Part shown: in pieces, positions 1-8,881 of the stretch
How positions within the stretch are numbered: position 1 is the first letter of the stretch
Layout: each line of letters starts with the position of its first letter
NCBI GenBank assembly: GCA_964591275.1
Contig: CAZQAE010000002.1
Span: 89,324 to 153,323, forward strand
Direction of reading: 5' to 3'
DNA length: 64,000 nucleotides
DNA from: G963674685 sp964591275
Lineage (GTDB): Bacteria > Lernaellota > Lernaellaia > JACKCT01
The notes under the pieces: model-generated
What the model saw: the letters and a program-made list of their open reading frames with translations, nothing else
What the model was told of the DNA's origin: nothing
The model's database searches: none
Made by a program: the position numbers and the translations under genes

Positions 1-178
1 CGGATTGCAGTACGTGGCGCTGGCGCACCTGTCCCAAACAAATAATAACCGCACTCTGGCTTACGAGGGCATGTGCACCGCTCTCAATGAATGCGGTTAT
101 GCGCCGCAAGTCCTCGTTGCGCGCCAAGACCGCCCCGGCTGTGAAATCATCATCAAGACCAAGGAGCAAGCGACATGA
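1..178 (+). CDS. MBL-fold metallo-hydrolase, C-terminal end (partial)
   Basis: An open frame enters from the left edge and stops at 176-178, leaving about 58 residues. It contains the segments LAHLSQTNNN and VARQDRPG, which are typical of the C-terminus of YycJ/WalJ-like MBL-fold hydrolases (LAHLSxxNN followed by a final VAxQDRPG strand). The catalytic HxHxDH region lies outside the window. Its TGA overlaps the ATG of purB (ATGA), so the two genes are probably co-transcribed and translationally coupled. Family assignment rests on the C-terminal motifs only; substrate unknown. Confidence 0.7.
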   Translation, partial: GLQYVALAHLSQTNNNRTLAYEGMCTALNECGYAPQVLVARQDRPGCEIIIKTKEQAT

Positions 179-1476
179 TTCCGCGTTATACACGAGAAGA
201 AATGGGGCGTATTTGGTCCGATGAAAACCGTTATCGCACTTGGCTTTCGGTTGAAATCGCTGCGGCGGAAGCGATGGTTGAGCTGGATCTGATCCCCGCC
301 AGCGCCCTTGCGGTGATTAAAGAAAAAGCGGATATCGATCCTGCGCGCATCGATGAGATCGAAAAAGAGACCCGGCACGACGTCATTGCTTTTCTCACCA
401 ACGTGGCCGAGTACGTGGGACCCGATGCGCGTTTTCTGCACCTGGGCATGACCAGTTCCGATGTCCTGGACACCGCATTTGCCGTGCAACTGGTGCAGGC
501 CTCCGATATTCTATTAAAAGGCATCGACGCCATGATGGAGGCGCTCAAGCGAAGGGCCTACGAATTCAAGGATACGATTCAGGTGGGTCGCTCGCACGGC
601 ATCCACGCCGAGCCGATCACTTTCGGATGGAAGCTGGCCCTGTGGTACGACGAGATGCATCGAAACCGCGACCGCCTCGTCGCGGCGAAAGAGCGCGTCG
701 CCGTGGGAAAAATATCCGGCGCCGTGGGAACCTTCGCGCACCTGCCGCCCTCGGTGGAAGAGCATGTTTGCAAGGCGCTCGGACTCACGCCCGCCCCCGC
801 TTCAAATCAGATTATTCAAAGGGATCGCCACGCGGAGTTTTTCTGCGTGCTGGCGGTGATCGCTGGGTCGCTGGACAAATTTGCCGTGGAGGTTCGTCAC
901 CTCCAGCGTACGGAAGTGTACGAGGCGGAAGAATTTTTCCATAAGGGACAAAAAGGCTCCTCGGCCATGCCGCATAAACGCAATCCCATTCTTTCGGAAA
1001 ACGTCAGCGGGATGGCGCGCGTGGTGCGTAGCGCCGCGGAGACGGCCCTGCAAAATCAGGCTCTCTGGCATGAGCGCGACATCAGCCATTCCTCGGCGGA
1101 GCGCGTGATCGCCCCCGACGCCACAATCGGACTTGATTTCATGATGGCGCGGATGACGCGAGTCCTGGACAAGCTCCTGGTTTACCCGGAAAACATGAAA
1201 AAGAACCTGGAAATCACCGGCGGGCTGCACGCCTCGCAGACGATCCTATTGCACCTGGTTCGGGCTGGCCTGACGCGCGAAGACGCCTACCGTCTCGTGC
1301 AGCGATGCGCCATGAAGGTCTGGGAGCAGGGTGCCGATTTTTTCACGGAAATCATCGCCGACGCCGACATCATGGAGCATATCGACGAGGCTGCCGTCCG
1401 TGACGCTCTCAACCCAACCGTCCAGGTCCGCCACGTGGACACAGTTTTTGCGCGCGTCTTTAAGAAAATTCAATAA
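175..1476 (+). CDS. purB: Adenylosuccinate lyase
   Basis: 433 residues, the usual length for the compact bacterial PurB. It should cleave adenylosuccinate to AMP + fumarate and SAICAR to AICAR + fumarate, in the cytosol. The fumarase/aspartase superfamily signature GSSAMPHKRNP is at about residues 261-271 and carries the flexible-loop catalytic Ser. TSSDVLDT lies near residues 93-100, and RSHGIHAEP near 139-147 carries the conserved active-site His. The start is fixed by the ATGA overlap with the upstream MBL-fold hydrolase gene. Downstream there is a 98-bp gap with no obvious terminator before the pilin-assembly-like gene. A normal housekeeping gene with no oddities. Confidence 0.97.
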   Translation: MIPRYTREEMGRIWSDENRYRTWLSVEIAAAEAMVELDLIPASALAVIKEKADIDPARIDEIEKETRHDVIAFLTNVAEYVGPDARFLHLGMTSSDVLDTAFAVQLVQASDILLKGIDAMMEALKRRAYEFKDTIQVGRSHGIHAEPITFGWKLALWYDEMHRNRDRLVAAKERVAVGKISGAVGTFAHLPPSVEEHVCKALGLTPAPASNQIIQRDRHAEFFCVLAVIAGSLDKFAVEVRHLQRTEVYEAEEFFHKGQKGSSAMPHKRNPILSENVSGMARVVRSAAETALQNQALWHERDISHSSAERVIAPDATIGLDFMMARMTRVLDKLLVYPENMKKNLEITGGLHASQTILLHLVRAGLTREDAYRLVQRCAMKVWEQGADFFTEIIADADIMEHIDEAAVRDALNPTVQVRHVDTVFARVFKKIQ

Positions 1477-1574
1477 GAAAGACTAAAATCGAGACTTAAT
1501 TTTCCGTTTGCCTACAGGCCTTTATCCGGTATAGTCAAAATAGGAAAATTCATTGATGGAGTACGCCCGTCGAC

Positions 1575-3080
1575 ATGAAATCCATCAGGCGACCAATTCG
1601 ATCAGGAAACAATTCCCGCCGCGGCGCCATCATGGTCATCGTCATGATGATTCTTCTGTCCACGCTGCTGATCGGCGGCGTCAGCCTTCAAATCACTTCG
1701 ACCGATCTCAAAATCACGCAGAACTATAAATCCGGGGCGATGGCTTTCTATGCTGCAGAGTCAGGTCTTGAGCACGCAATTTCTGAACTGCGTGGAAACA
1801 GGACCTGGACCGATGGTTTGGCTGAAACCAACCAGGCCAACGGCACATCCTATTTCGTCACTGCCGAATCGCTCGATTGCCAATTGACCAAAGTCATTTC
1901 CAACGGCTACGCCGGCGAAAGCCTCCGAATCATTGAAACTACCGTGAACGTGGATTCTCCTTTCGACCACGCAATGAACGTGGGCGGCGATCTGACTCTC
2001 AAAGGAAAGCCGCGCTTCAGCACCTCCGGCGTCCGCGTTAACGGCGATGTGCATCTCGACCTTGATTCCGGCACCCCGGACCTTCACGTGTACGTGCCAT
2101 CCTCAAGCGCAGTGAACTGCAGCGTGGAAGCCGACGCCGCGTCGCTACCCACGCCGAGTTTGACTCCGCAATTTTCTGCGTTGTCCCTGAGGTCGATTCC
2201 CATGGCGATGGATGGAAATGGAAACCAAAACCAAAACCAGAACCAGAACCGGTATCGATATGGATGGATAACGATCTGCTGTCCCGGCAACAATGAAACG
2301 CGCGTCCCCCCCGGCCATGTTTCCCGGTATGAGAGTCAAGGATGCACCGTTGGTCCGTGCGGCGGTGATGATGATGTCGATGACGACGCAGACGACGATG
2401 CGGATGACGATGATGATGCCGATGATGATGCCGATGATGATGCCGATGATGATGCCGGGGGAGATGACGACGGAGGGCCTTGCGATGGCTCTCTGGTTTC
2501 CGACAGCCTGTGCGGCGGCGCCGTCTCGCGTTACGGTTCCGCCCCCATGGATCTCAACGCCTCAAAACTTGACGATGAAACATGGGATGAATTGACCTCA
2601 AGCGCGCAAGGCGCCTATCGATTCAATTCCAACACGACCCTCACAAACCTCAACCTTGATACCGTCACCGCCGACGAGAACGGCAAGCGTGTGATCTACG
2701 TCAACGGGGATCTGACCATCAACGGCACAATCTCGGGCATCGGCACTATCGTCACCGAGGGTAAGATCATCTGCGAAAACAACTTCGTTACAAGCGGTAC
2801 GCCCACCGTGAGTTTCATTGCCAAAGACGACATCCTGATGAACTTTGACACCAACGCGCAGTCCAAAATGAACGGCATGGTGTATACCGAAGGCGATTTT
2901 GAACTGCACGGAAAGATCAAATACACAGGCGTCATCACGGCTTTAGGTTCTGCATCCATTCAAAATGCCAGCGAGTTCACCAGCAACAACGATCCAAATT
3001 ACTGGGTAACTTACTCCGCCGCCTATGCGGATCTCACCGATCCCATTGATGTCATGTTCTGGCAGGAACTGACGGAATAG
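1575..3080 (+). CDS. PilX-like type IV pilus assembly protein with Asp-rich insert
   Basis: 501 residues. The N-terminus has basic residues (RSGNNSRRGAIMV) followed by one hydrophobic helix at about residues 19-40 and then AFYAAESGLEHA, which is the hallmark of PilX/PilV-type minor-pilin assembly proteins (class III signal and N-terminal helix). Residues about 40-230 and 330-500 look like beta-rich extracellular domain. In between there is an Asn-Gln run (NQNQNQNQN, about residue 217-225) and an Asp-rich stretch at about 264-296 built from DDDA-like units encoded by 12-bp repeats (about 2368-2460). The acidic insert divides the protein in two and is shared in style with several lipoproteins in this window. 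No other pilus genes are adjacent. The exact role is inferred. Confidence 0.7.
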   Translation: MKSIRRPIRSGNNSRRGAIMVIVMMILLSTLLIGGVSLQITSTDLKITQNYKSGAMAFYAAESGLEHAISELRGNRTWTDGLAETNQANGTSYFVTAESLDCQLTKVISNGYAGESLRIIETTVNVDSPFDHAMNVGGDLTLKGKPRFSTSGVRVNGDVHLDLDSGTPDLHVYVPSSSAVNCSVEADAASLPTPSLTPQFSALSLRSIPMAMDGNGNQNQNQNQNRYRYGWITICCPGNNETRVPPGHVSRYESQGCTVGPCGGDDDVDDDADDDADDDDDADDDADDDADDDAGGDDDGGPCDGSLVSDSLCGGAVSRYGSAPMDLNASKLDDETWDELTSSAQGAYRFNSNTTLTNLNLDTVTADENGKRVIYVNGDLTINGTISGIGTIVTEGKIICENNFVTSGTPTVSFIAKDDILMNFDTNAQSKMNGMVYTEGDFELHGKIKYTGVITALGSASIQNASEFTSNNDPNYWVTYSAAYADLTDPIDVMFWQELTE

Positions 3081-3141
3081 CGCCTTTCGACAACTTAAAG
3101 TCTACAATGAAAATAACTGTTGGGCCTACGCAAACCGCTGG

Positions 3142-5022
3142 CTAATGACTCCACCCAACATCGTACATGCCCGGAATGGATACCGGCAGCCTTCCCGTGG
3201 CCTCCGCCTGACCGAAAAGGAAGCGGGCCGCCGTTTCAACGGCTAGGTCGCGGTTGCTGTAGGTAGCCAGGTACGTGGAAATATTCGGAAATGCCATGAT
3301 GTCCCAGGGCATGGCTAGGGCCACCACGACGGTCGGCATCCCCAGTTCGAGCAGGCGTTCAACCATATTGATCTGATGCTCGTAATACAGGGCGTTGTAC
3401 ACGCCGATGACAAGCGCGTCGGCTCCGGAGTTAGCGGCGCGGTCCGCGAGCTTCGGCGTGTTGATCGGCAGGTCGCCGGCCAGGAATGTATCTCCGGTTG
3501 CGGAAGGTGAAATCTTTTGCACCTGCGCCAGCAGGTCCGTTCCGGCAATATTGCCCCAGGCGGCGCCGGGGTACATCTCAAGCTGCGCGAACATGGGACA
3601 CACCACGTGAACGTGAGCTGCGGCGTCCAGGGGCAATACGCCGTCGTTGTCGCGCACCAGCGTGAGCGCTTTTTCGTGAAGCCGACGGGAGGATTCGAAA
3701 TGCTCGTCCGAGGCGAGGACCTCTTTGGCGGTCGCCACATCGGCGAAAGGGTCTTCAAAAAGGCAGTATTTCATCTTGGAGCGCAATATCCTGCGCACTG
3801 ATTCTTCGATATTTTCCAGGAAAAGTCGCCCGTCCATGATGGCGTCGTAAACATATTCGATCTGCACGGCCACTTCAAAGGACCAGTTATAATCACTCAC
3901 GTCGCCGAAAGGGGGCGGATCATTGCGGAAGGCATCCAGGATCACGTCCACGCCCGCGGCAAGGGCCATGACATCCGGCGATTCATCCCACTCGTTGAGC
4001 GTGATCGATCCCATGTTCATGTCATCGGTAATGATGAGACCTTCGAATTCGAGTTCATTGCGCAAAAGATCAGTCACAACCGCCTTGTTGAACACGGCCG
4101 GCTCATCGCCCCACGCCCGGTAGATGGAATGCGTCATCATGATCATTTCCGTTCCGGCTTCGATGGAGGCGACAAAGGGCGGCAAGTATTTTTCGCGGAC
4201 ACTCTGCTCGTCTTCTTCGTTGACGGTCAGATCGAAATGCTCGTCGCCGGGCGTTGTGGAGTGGCTTGGAAAATGTTTCGCCGTGGCCATGACGAGGTTC
4301 TTTTGGAATCCCCGAACGGCTTGCGCCGTAAGGGCCGAAACATTATCGGTCTGTTCGCCGAAGCAGCGTGTGTACATGGATATTTCTTCATGGCTGATGG
4401 AAAGCCCCGCCACCGGCGCGAACGCGGCGTTGATGGCCACAGCCGCCAACTCTTCGCCCATCACGTGATAGGACTCATACGCCGTCAGTGGGTCGAAAGT
4501 GGCCCCAAGGCCCAAATTACCCGGCTGATCCGTTCCGGCGGTCAGATTATTGAGCGCCTGCGGAATTCCACCCTCCTGGTCGACGCTGATGATCAGCGGA
4601 ATGCCATATTCCGAAAAGACCGCCATGGCCTGCAGTTGATTTACGTTGACGGCTGACCATCCGGCGGTTAAGCCCACGCCGGTCATAGGCTGAACGAAGA
4701 TGCCGCCGACCTTAATATCCTCGATAAGGACGCGCATTTCCTCAAGCTGGATGAAAGGAAAAGACTGCGCGCCGACAAAATACATCTGCGCGATCTTTTC
4801 ACGCACTGACATACGGCCCATCAAGTCATCGATTTGCGCATCATCAATCTCGCAATATGGATATTCGAATTCGCCCGGATCATCCGCAGCGTCATCATCA
4901 ACTGAGTCGTCATCGACTGATCCTGATTCCGCCCCGTCGTCGTCATCAGCGCATCCCGTCAAAAGGATCATCGCAAAAAAAAGTGCAAAGATTGCCTGAA
5001 TTTTCAAATTGCCTATCCTCAT
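3142..5022 (-). CDS. Glycoside hydrolase family 3 lipoprotein (NagZ-like)
   Basis: About 626 residues, starting at the ATG at 5022, which has GGAG eight bases upstream. An in-frame TTG four codons earlier has no such site. The lipobox LLTGC puts the lipidated Cys at about residue 24. It is followed by an Asp-rich spacer (DDDSVDDDAADD) and a GH3 N-terminal (beta/alpha)8 domain. KHFPSHSTTPGDEH corresponds to the KHFPGHGDTxxDSH motif of GH3 beta-N-acetylhexosaminidases. ITDDMNMGSI holds the nucleophile Asp. The last 200 residues form the GH3 C-terminal alpha/beta sandwich. Expected activity is removal of beta-linked GlcNAc or glucose from glycans outside the cytoplasmic membrane. The second Gly of the KHFPGHG motif is replaced by Ser, so specificity may differ from NagZ. 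Confidence 0.85.
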   Translation of the reverse strand: MRIGNLKIQAIFALFFAMILLTGCADDDDGAESGSVDDDSVDDDAADDPGEFEYPYCEIDDAQIDDLMGRMSVREKIAQMYFVGAQSFPFIQLEEMRVLIEDIKVGGIFVQPMTGVGLTAGWSAVNVNQLQAMAVFSEYGIPLIISVDQEGGIPQALNNLTAGTDQPGNLGLGATFDPLTAYESYHVMGEELAAVAINAAFAPVAGLSISHEEISMYTRCFGEQTDNVSALTAQAVRGFQKNLVMATAKHFPSHSTTPGDEHFDLTVNEEDEQSVREKYLPPFVASIEAGTEMIMMTHSIYRAWGDEPAVFNKAVVTDLLRNELEFEGLIITDDMNMGSITLNEWDESPDVMALAAGVDVILDAFRNDPPPFGDVSDYNWSFEVAVQIEYVYDAIMDGRLFLENIEESVRRILRSKMKYCLFEDPFADVATAKEVLASDEHFESSRRLHEKALTLVRDNDGVLPLDAAAHVHVVCPMFAQLEMYPGAAWGNIAGTDLLAQVQKISPSATGDTFLAGDLPINTPKLADRAANSGADALVIGVYNALYYEHQINMVERLLELGMPTVVVALAMPWDIMAFPNISTYLATYSNRDLAVETAARFLFGQAEATGRLPVSIPGMYDVGWSH

Positions 5023-5192
5023 GCCCGACTCCAAAAGCTGTTGTCGCCAAATGCATTCAGAAGTATGTAGAGGCGCAAAATATAGTCAAGTCGAATAAAA
5101 ATGCGATCGCCTTGAAATGACGACGCTTTTCCCCAATGAGCTTTTTTACTTGGCCGTTAGGGGAAACTTCTGGCTAATGATCAGGTATGGAT

Positions 5193-5807
5193 TCAGGTGT
5201 TGGTCCGAATCCGCTGGAAGAGATCGCGGACTTTCGAGTCCAACTCGCGAAGCGTCCCTGCGTTTTCAATGATGAAATCTGATTTTTTCCGCCGCATGTC
5301 GTCATCAATCTGTGCGGCGAGAACGCCGTCGATCTCCGCTGCGCTCCAGACGCTGCGTGCAATGAGTCGCCGACGCTGCAAGTCCTTGCCGCAGACAACC
5401 GCAATGATCGCATCCAGCGCCCAGGGCGGAGGATTTTCCAACAAAAGAGCCGCTTCCACAACGCCCACCATTGCCCGCTTTTGACGAAATATCTCCAGTT
5501 CTTTTTGAATATACTCATAAACGAGAGGGTGGATAATATCTTCGAGTTTTTGCCTCGCATCCGGATTATTGAAGGCGATGCGACGCAGGGCGTTTCTATT
5601 CGGCGAACCGTCGGCGCCGATGACGCCCTTGCCGAACTCCTCGATAATTTGCGCAATACCCGGTGTGCCAGGCTCAATGACCTTGCGCGCCGCCAGGTCC
5701 GCGTCGACGACGCCGCAGCCGAGATCGGCGAAAACGGCGGCGACGGCGCTCTTGCCCGAGGCGATGCCGCCGGTCAATCCCAGGCAGATGAAGGGATTAT
5801 TTTTCAC
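5193..5807 (-). CDS. coaE: Dephospho-CoA kinase
   Basis: About 204 residues, the usual size. It phosphorylates the 3'-hydroxyl of dephospho-CoA, the last step of CoA synthesis. The N-terminal GLTGGIASGKSAVAAVFADLG is the CoaE P-loop, and DADLAARKVIEPGTPG matches the substrate/lid region. The GTG at 5807 is preferred because it gives a GTGA overlap with the stop of the upstream PHP gene. A TTG two codons earlier is also in frame. It is the last gene of the operon that begins with the zinc-ribbon protein, and there is a noncoding gap before the convergent region near 5.1 kb. Confidence 0.93.
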   Translation of the reverse strand: MKNNPFICLGLTGGIASGKSAVAAVFADLGCGVVDADLAARKVIEPGTPGIAQIIEEFGKGVIGADGSPNRNALRRIAFNNPDARQKLEDIIHPLVYEYIQKELEIFRQKRAMVGVVEAALLLENPPPWALDAIIAVVCGKDLQRRRLIARSVWSAAEIDGVLAAQIDDDMRRKKSDFIIENAGTLRELDSKVRDLFQRIRTNT

Positions 5808-6511
5808 CGGCAATATTCGATCTGAGTGTTAAAAAATTCATGGTCGTAATCCGGCCTGACCTTTGCTTCCTTGATGGCGTGCACGAAGTCGGCGATCGTT
5901 TTGATGGAGGCCGGAAACTCGGTCCAAACCTTCGAGACCAGCTCCTTTTCGCGCGCGTCGGAACCACCCGTGCAGGCCAGATTGTATTTTTTTGCCAAGA
6001 ATCCAAGATTTTTGAAATAGGTTGGTTTGACCAAGCCGAAGGCGGCAAGGTCGAGAATTGTTCCGTTAAAATATTCGATACCGTCGATATGAGGAAGCAC
6101 AGCCGCCAGAGCCTGCTCATCAGGCAAACCGCATTTGGTTTTTTGCCCGTCGAGTTTGGCAAAATCCACATGCTGGCTAAGGCAGGGATGTGCCCAGACT
6201 ATCGCAACATTTTCGTCTCGGGTCAGGAGGCTGACCGAACCCTCAAAGTCCGTCAATTCATTTATAAGCTGAGAATCGGTTGAAAATACGAGAAAGTCGC
6301 CCTCCGTCGCCTCCAGTTCCATGCCGGGAACAACGATCGCGTCGGGCAGTTCATCCGTCAGTTTGTCCAGGGCACCGAGGTCGCCATGATCCGTACAGGC
6401 CACGACCTTGGCACATGATTTCCTTGCTTGTTCGATCAAGGAATCCACTGACAGGCTGGAGCAGTGCGAGAAGCTGGAGTGAATATGTATGTCGACCTTG
6501 ATGGAAGCCAA
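5804..6511 (-). CDS. PHP-domain phosphoesterase
   Basis: 235 residues. The five metal-binding signatures of the PHP family appear in order: DIHIHSSFSH at the N-terminus, ACTDHGDL, PGMELEATEGDF, VWAHPCLSQHVD and GGSDAREKE. This composition matches stand-alone PHP phosphoesterases (YciV/TrpH-like, 3',5'-nucleotide or oligonucleotide phosphatases), not PolC or HisJ. Start is a TTG at 6511; no ATG fits the motif phase. Its stop overlaps coaE, so the two are coupled. Substrate cannot be told from sequence. Confidence 0.8.
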   Translation of the reverse strand: MASIKVDIHIHSSFSHCSSLSVDSLIEQARKSCAKVVACTDHGDLGALDKLTDELPDAIVVPGMELEATEGDFLVFSTDSQLINELTDFEGSVSLLTRDENVAIVWAHPCLSQHVDFAKLDGQKTKCGLPDEQALAAVLPHIDGIEYFNGTILDLAAFGLVKPTYFKNLGFLAKKYNLACTGGSDAREKELVSKVWTEFPASIKTIADFVHAIKEAKVRPDYDHEFFNTQIEYCR

Positions 6512-6585
6512 AATGGACCCGGCTCATTCAAATGACGCGGTGCACAAAAACCACCTCGGACTCTAATACCGCAGTCGATTTGATG

Positions 6586-7098
6586 TCAATCCCCCAAATT
6601 CATGCCATTGGGATCATCTGGGGCTTTCTTTTTTTCAAACTCCTGCCAGATGCCGTCAAAGTCGTAAATAACCCATTGCTTATCCTTTTTCTTCATGCAC
6701 AAAACACCCGTCTTTTCGTCGGTGGGACCCAAAGCGATGGTGATGTCTAATTGGTCGGCCGTGATTTCAAATGGCATCGGCCTGAAAGACGTTGGCTCTT
6801 TTTCAAGGATAACGGCGAGGATGAGGGATTTGGCGTCGGAGTGGAAGAACATATTCCTGAGGTTGTCATGGGCGTTGAAGTAATCCCGAGCTTTGTCCGG
6901 CTCCGATTCCTCATTCACGATAGCCATTTTATAGATTTCATCCTGCGTGATCTGTAGGCTCTTCCAAAATCCGCTGATCCGCTCATTGATAACTTCAATT
7001 TCTTTATCTGCTTTTCTCGTTTTTTGCTTGGCTTTGGAACAAGCCGCAAGCATGGTCATTGCGACAATGATGACGATGACAATTTTGAATCTTTTCAT
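6586..7098 (-). CDS. Lipoprotein of unknown function
   Basis: 170 residues. A short basic start (MKRFK), a hydrophobic helix and the lipobox MLAAC (Cys at about residue 20) mark a signal-peptidase-II lipoprotein. The mature part is charged, with a helical segment (residues 25-80), then a beta-rich half ending in KKDKQWVIYDFDGIW. It has the look of a small periplasmic NTF2-like or DUF-type domain, but I do not recognise it. The start has AGGGG upstream and ATGA overlap with the preceding DUF2007 gene, so the two are translated together. Confidence 0.6.
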   Translation of the reverse strand: MKRFKIVIVIIVAMTMLAACSKAKQKTRKADKEIEVINERISGFWKSLQITQDEIYKMAIVNEESEPDKARDYFNAHDNLRNMFFHSDAKSLILAVILEKEPTSFRPMPFEITADQLDITIALGPTDEKTGVLCMKKKDKQWVIYDFDGIWQEFEKKKAPDDPNGMNLGD

Positions 7099-7934
7099 AG
7101 CAACCCCTCTTGGTTTCCAGCGCCTGTCTTCTTATCACAATTCCCATGAGAAATGGAATACGCACTTATCAGTTCCAGAGCCTTTTCCATTTGATCTTTT
7201 CTCACAAGCACCTGCACGCCTCTCGGATTGGCAAGGGGATAGAATCCTCCCCAATGACTGTTGAGGATCATGACCATCAAACCCTTGTTTTCCAGCAATT
7301 CTTTCACGTATTCGGCCTCGTGTGGATTCGTTGAGTTGAATACTTCCACCAGGCCCCCTTCTTTTTTCAGCGAATAACTTCGCTTGCTACCCGTGACCGA
7401 AGCGTTGATTGAAGGCTTCCGAAAATATAAAAAGGCAAATAATATCATAAACGGCAACACGCAAAGCCCGAAAATCAGGAATGAATTTGTATGGACTTTC
7501 TGACCGTAAAGGAAAGCGAAAATGGAGAAAAAAGTGGTGGCAGTCAAAGCAACAATGATTGCGGTGATACGGGTCCCGGCTCCGCCTGGGCGCATGGGAT
7601 AAATAGAAAAACCCGGTGACAATGGCTGCTTGGAAACTTCGCTTCTGCCGGTGGATTTTTCCGACCTGATTGGCATCCCGCATTGATCGCAATTGTCGGC
7701 GGCGATAGGATTTACGGCCCCGCATTCGGCGCAACCGATTCCCGCCGCACCGCCGCATTCGGGGCAGGTATCAAAAGAGGAATCCGATTCATGCCCGCAG
7801 TCGAAACATATCTGTCCGCAAAGCTTGAAGCCTTCATCGCTCGAGGCAATCAAGGATCCGCACTGCATACACATGCCTTTTTCAGGCGCGATCCAGGATC
7901 GGCAGCGAGGACAGATTTGCTCTGATGTTTTCAT
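7095..7934 (-). CDS. Zinc-ribbon membrane protein with C-terminal DUF2007 domain
   Basis: About 279 residues from the ATG at 7934. The longer in-frame extension upstream is rejected because it runs through the rpsI terminator and into rpsI. Residues 1-90 contain repeated CxxC pairs (CPRC, CMQC, CFDC, CPEC, CAEC, CDQC), that is, two or three double zinc ribbons. Two transmembrane helices follow at about 120-140 and 150-170. The C-terminal 75 residues (VEVFNSTNPHEAEYVKELL) match the DUF2007 'putative signal transducing protein' fold, related to PII-like ferredoxin folds. The role is probably sensory or scaffolding at the membrane; function unknown. It leads a coupled chain to the lipoprotein gene. 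Confidence 0.7.
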   Translation of the reverse strand: MKTSEQICPRCRSWIAPEKGMCMQCGSLIASSDEGFKLCGQICFDCGHESDSSFDTCPECGGAAGIGCAECGAVNPIAADNCDQCGMPIRSEKSTGRSEVSKQPLSPGFSIYPMRPGGAGTRITAIIVALTATTFFSIFAFLYGQKVHTNSFLIFGLCVLPFMILFAFLYFRKPSINASVTGSKRSYSLKKEGGLVEVFNSTNPHEAEYVKELLENKGLMVMILNSHWGGFYPLANPRGVQVLVRKDQMEKALELISAYSISHGNCDKKTGAGNQEGLL

Positions 7935-7988
7935 GAGGGACACCGTAACACATCGGCCATTTTTTAACGACGAGCCGAATATTGAGCA

Positions 7989-8022
7989 TAAAAAAAGCCG
8001 CCTTAAAAAAGGCGGCTTTTTA
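7989..8022 (-). terminator. Rho-independent terminator after rpsI
   Basis: Read on the minus strand, an AAAGCCGCC / GGCGGCTTT stem with a short T/A loop is followed by a run of T. It sits 16 bases past the rpsI stop and before the zinc-ribbon gene, separating the ribosomal operon from the next transcription unit. Confidence 0.85.
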
Positions 8023-8037
8023 TTGTTGCTATTTGGC

Positions 8038-8865
8038 TTAACGCTTGGAGAACTGGTAGCGTTTTCGTGCGCCGGCAAGACCGTACTTTTTGCGCTCGAC
8101 AGTACGGGCGTCGCGCGTGAGGAATCCGGCACTCTTCAAAGGTGCTCGGAGATCGATATTGAACTCGAGCAGCGCCCTGGAAATGGCATGCTTCACAGCG
8201 CCGGCTTGTCCGGTCTGTCCGCCGCCGTGCACATTGACATTCACGTTGAAAAGATCGCGCGTTCCCGTCAGTAACATGGGCTGCACGGCCATATATCGCC
8301 AGATGCCGCGAAAGAAATAATTTTCAATCGGCCTTTTGTTGATCGTAATTTCACCGTTGCCCGGCGTCAAATAAACGCGTGCGACGGATTTCTTCCTTCG
8401 CCCCGTCGCTCGAAATTGGGAGCCAGCCGGAGGCGCCGCCAGTTGTGGCTTTGGAGGATCTATGGGTTTCGGCTCTTCAACCTTTGGCTCTTCGACAGGG
8501 TCCGCAACCTTGGCGCTCTCGTCGTCACCCACTTCGTCTTCCTTCTTATCGGCCTTGGCTTTTTTCCCAGAGGCCTTGGCCTTCTTTTCCTTGGCGACAG
8601 GCTTGGCTTTCTTTTCTTCAACCGCAGGCTCGGCCTTCTCAACCGGTTTTTTCTTAGCCGCAGGATCGGTTTTTTCTTCGACCGCAGGCTTGGCCTTCTT
8701 AACCGGTTTTTTCTTAGCCGCAGGATCGGTTTTTTCTTCGACCGCAGGCTTGGCCTGCTCAACCGGTTTTTCCTCAGCCGCAGACTCGGTCTTTTCTTCA
8801 ACCACAGGCTCTGTCTTTAGTTCTGTCGCCTTGTCTTCGGCGGTTTTCACATTGTCATCGGACAT
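8038..8865 (-). CDS. rpsI: 30S ribosomal protein S9 with long Lys/Glu/Ala/Pro-rich N-terminal extension
   Basis: 275 residues, about twice the usual ~130. The last ~128 residues are canonical S9: FRATGRRKKSVARVYL, GGGQTGQAGAVKHAISRAL, and the conserved tail ending KRYQFSKR, whose terminal Lys/Arg reaches the ribosomal P site. The first ~145 residues are low complexity and highly charged. Near residues 25-95 a 20-residue unit (VEEKTDPAAKKKPVKKAKPA) is repeated about three times. The DNA shows it as 60-bp near-perfect tandem repeats at about 8641-8820. Downstream of rplM with a 16-bp gap, the normal L13-S9 pairing. The extension has no Cys or hydrophobic segment. It is probably exposed on the 30S head; its purpose is unknown. 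Confidence 0.95.
   Translation of the reverse strand: MSDDNVKTAEDKATELKTEPVVEEKTESAAEEKPVEQAKPAVEEKTDPAAKKKPVKKAKPAVEEKTDPAAKKKPVEKAEPAVEEKKAKPVAKEKKAKASGKKAKADKKEDEVGDDESAKVADPVEEPKVEEPKPIDPPKPQLAAPPAGSQFRATGRRKKSVARVYLTPGNGEITINKRPIENYFFRGIWRYMAVQPMLLTGTRDLFNVNVNVHGGGQTGQAGAVKHAISRALLEFNIDLRAPLKSAGFLTRDARTVERKKYGLAGARKRYQFSKR
8641..8820 (-). repeat. 60-bp tandem repeat inside rpsI (about three units)
   Basis: Lines beginning at 8641, 8701 and 8761 share the phase aaccggttttttcttagccg with only a few substitutions per 60 bases. The first two units are the most alike. Because 60 is a multiple of three, gain or loss of a unit would keep the S9 reading frame. Confidence 0.9.
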
Positions 8866-8881
8866 GATTTGCCATCACTCC

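Noticed and set aside
2293..2595. Met/Pro-rich open frame inside the PilX-like gene
   Set aside because: It is the out-of-frame reading of the GAT-rich Asp repeats.
7935..8132. Upstream in-frame extension of the zinc-ribbon/DUF2007 protein
   Set aside because: It crosses the rpsI terminator and runs antisense-parallel into the rpsI end; the CxxC-rich domain starts right after the ATG at 7934.
8416..8820. Long open frames opposite and alongside rpsI in the repeat region
   Set aside because: They arise from the low-complexity repeats; composition (Leu/Phe/Arg-rich) and lack of family similarity show them to be shadows.
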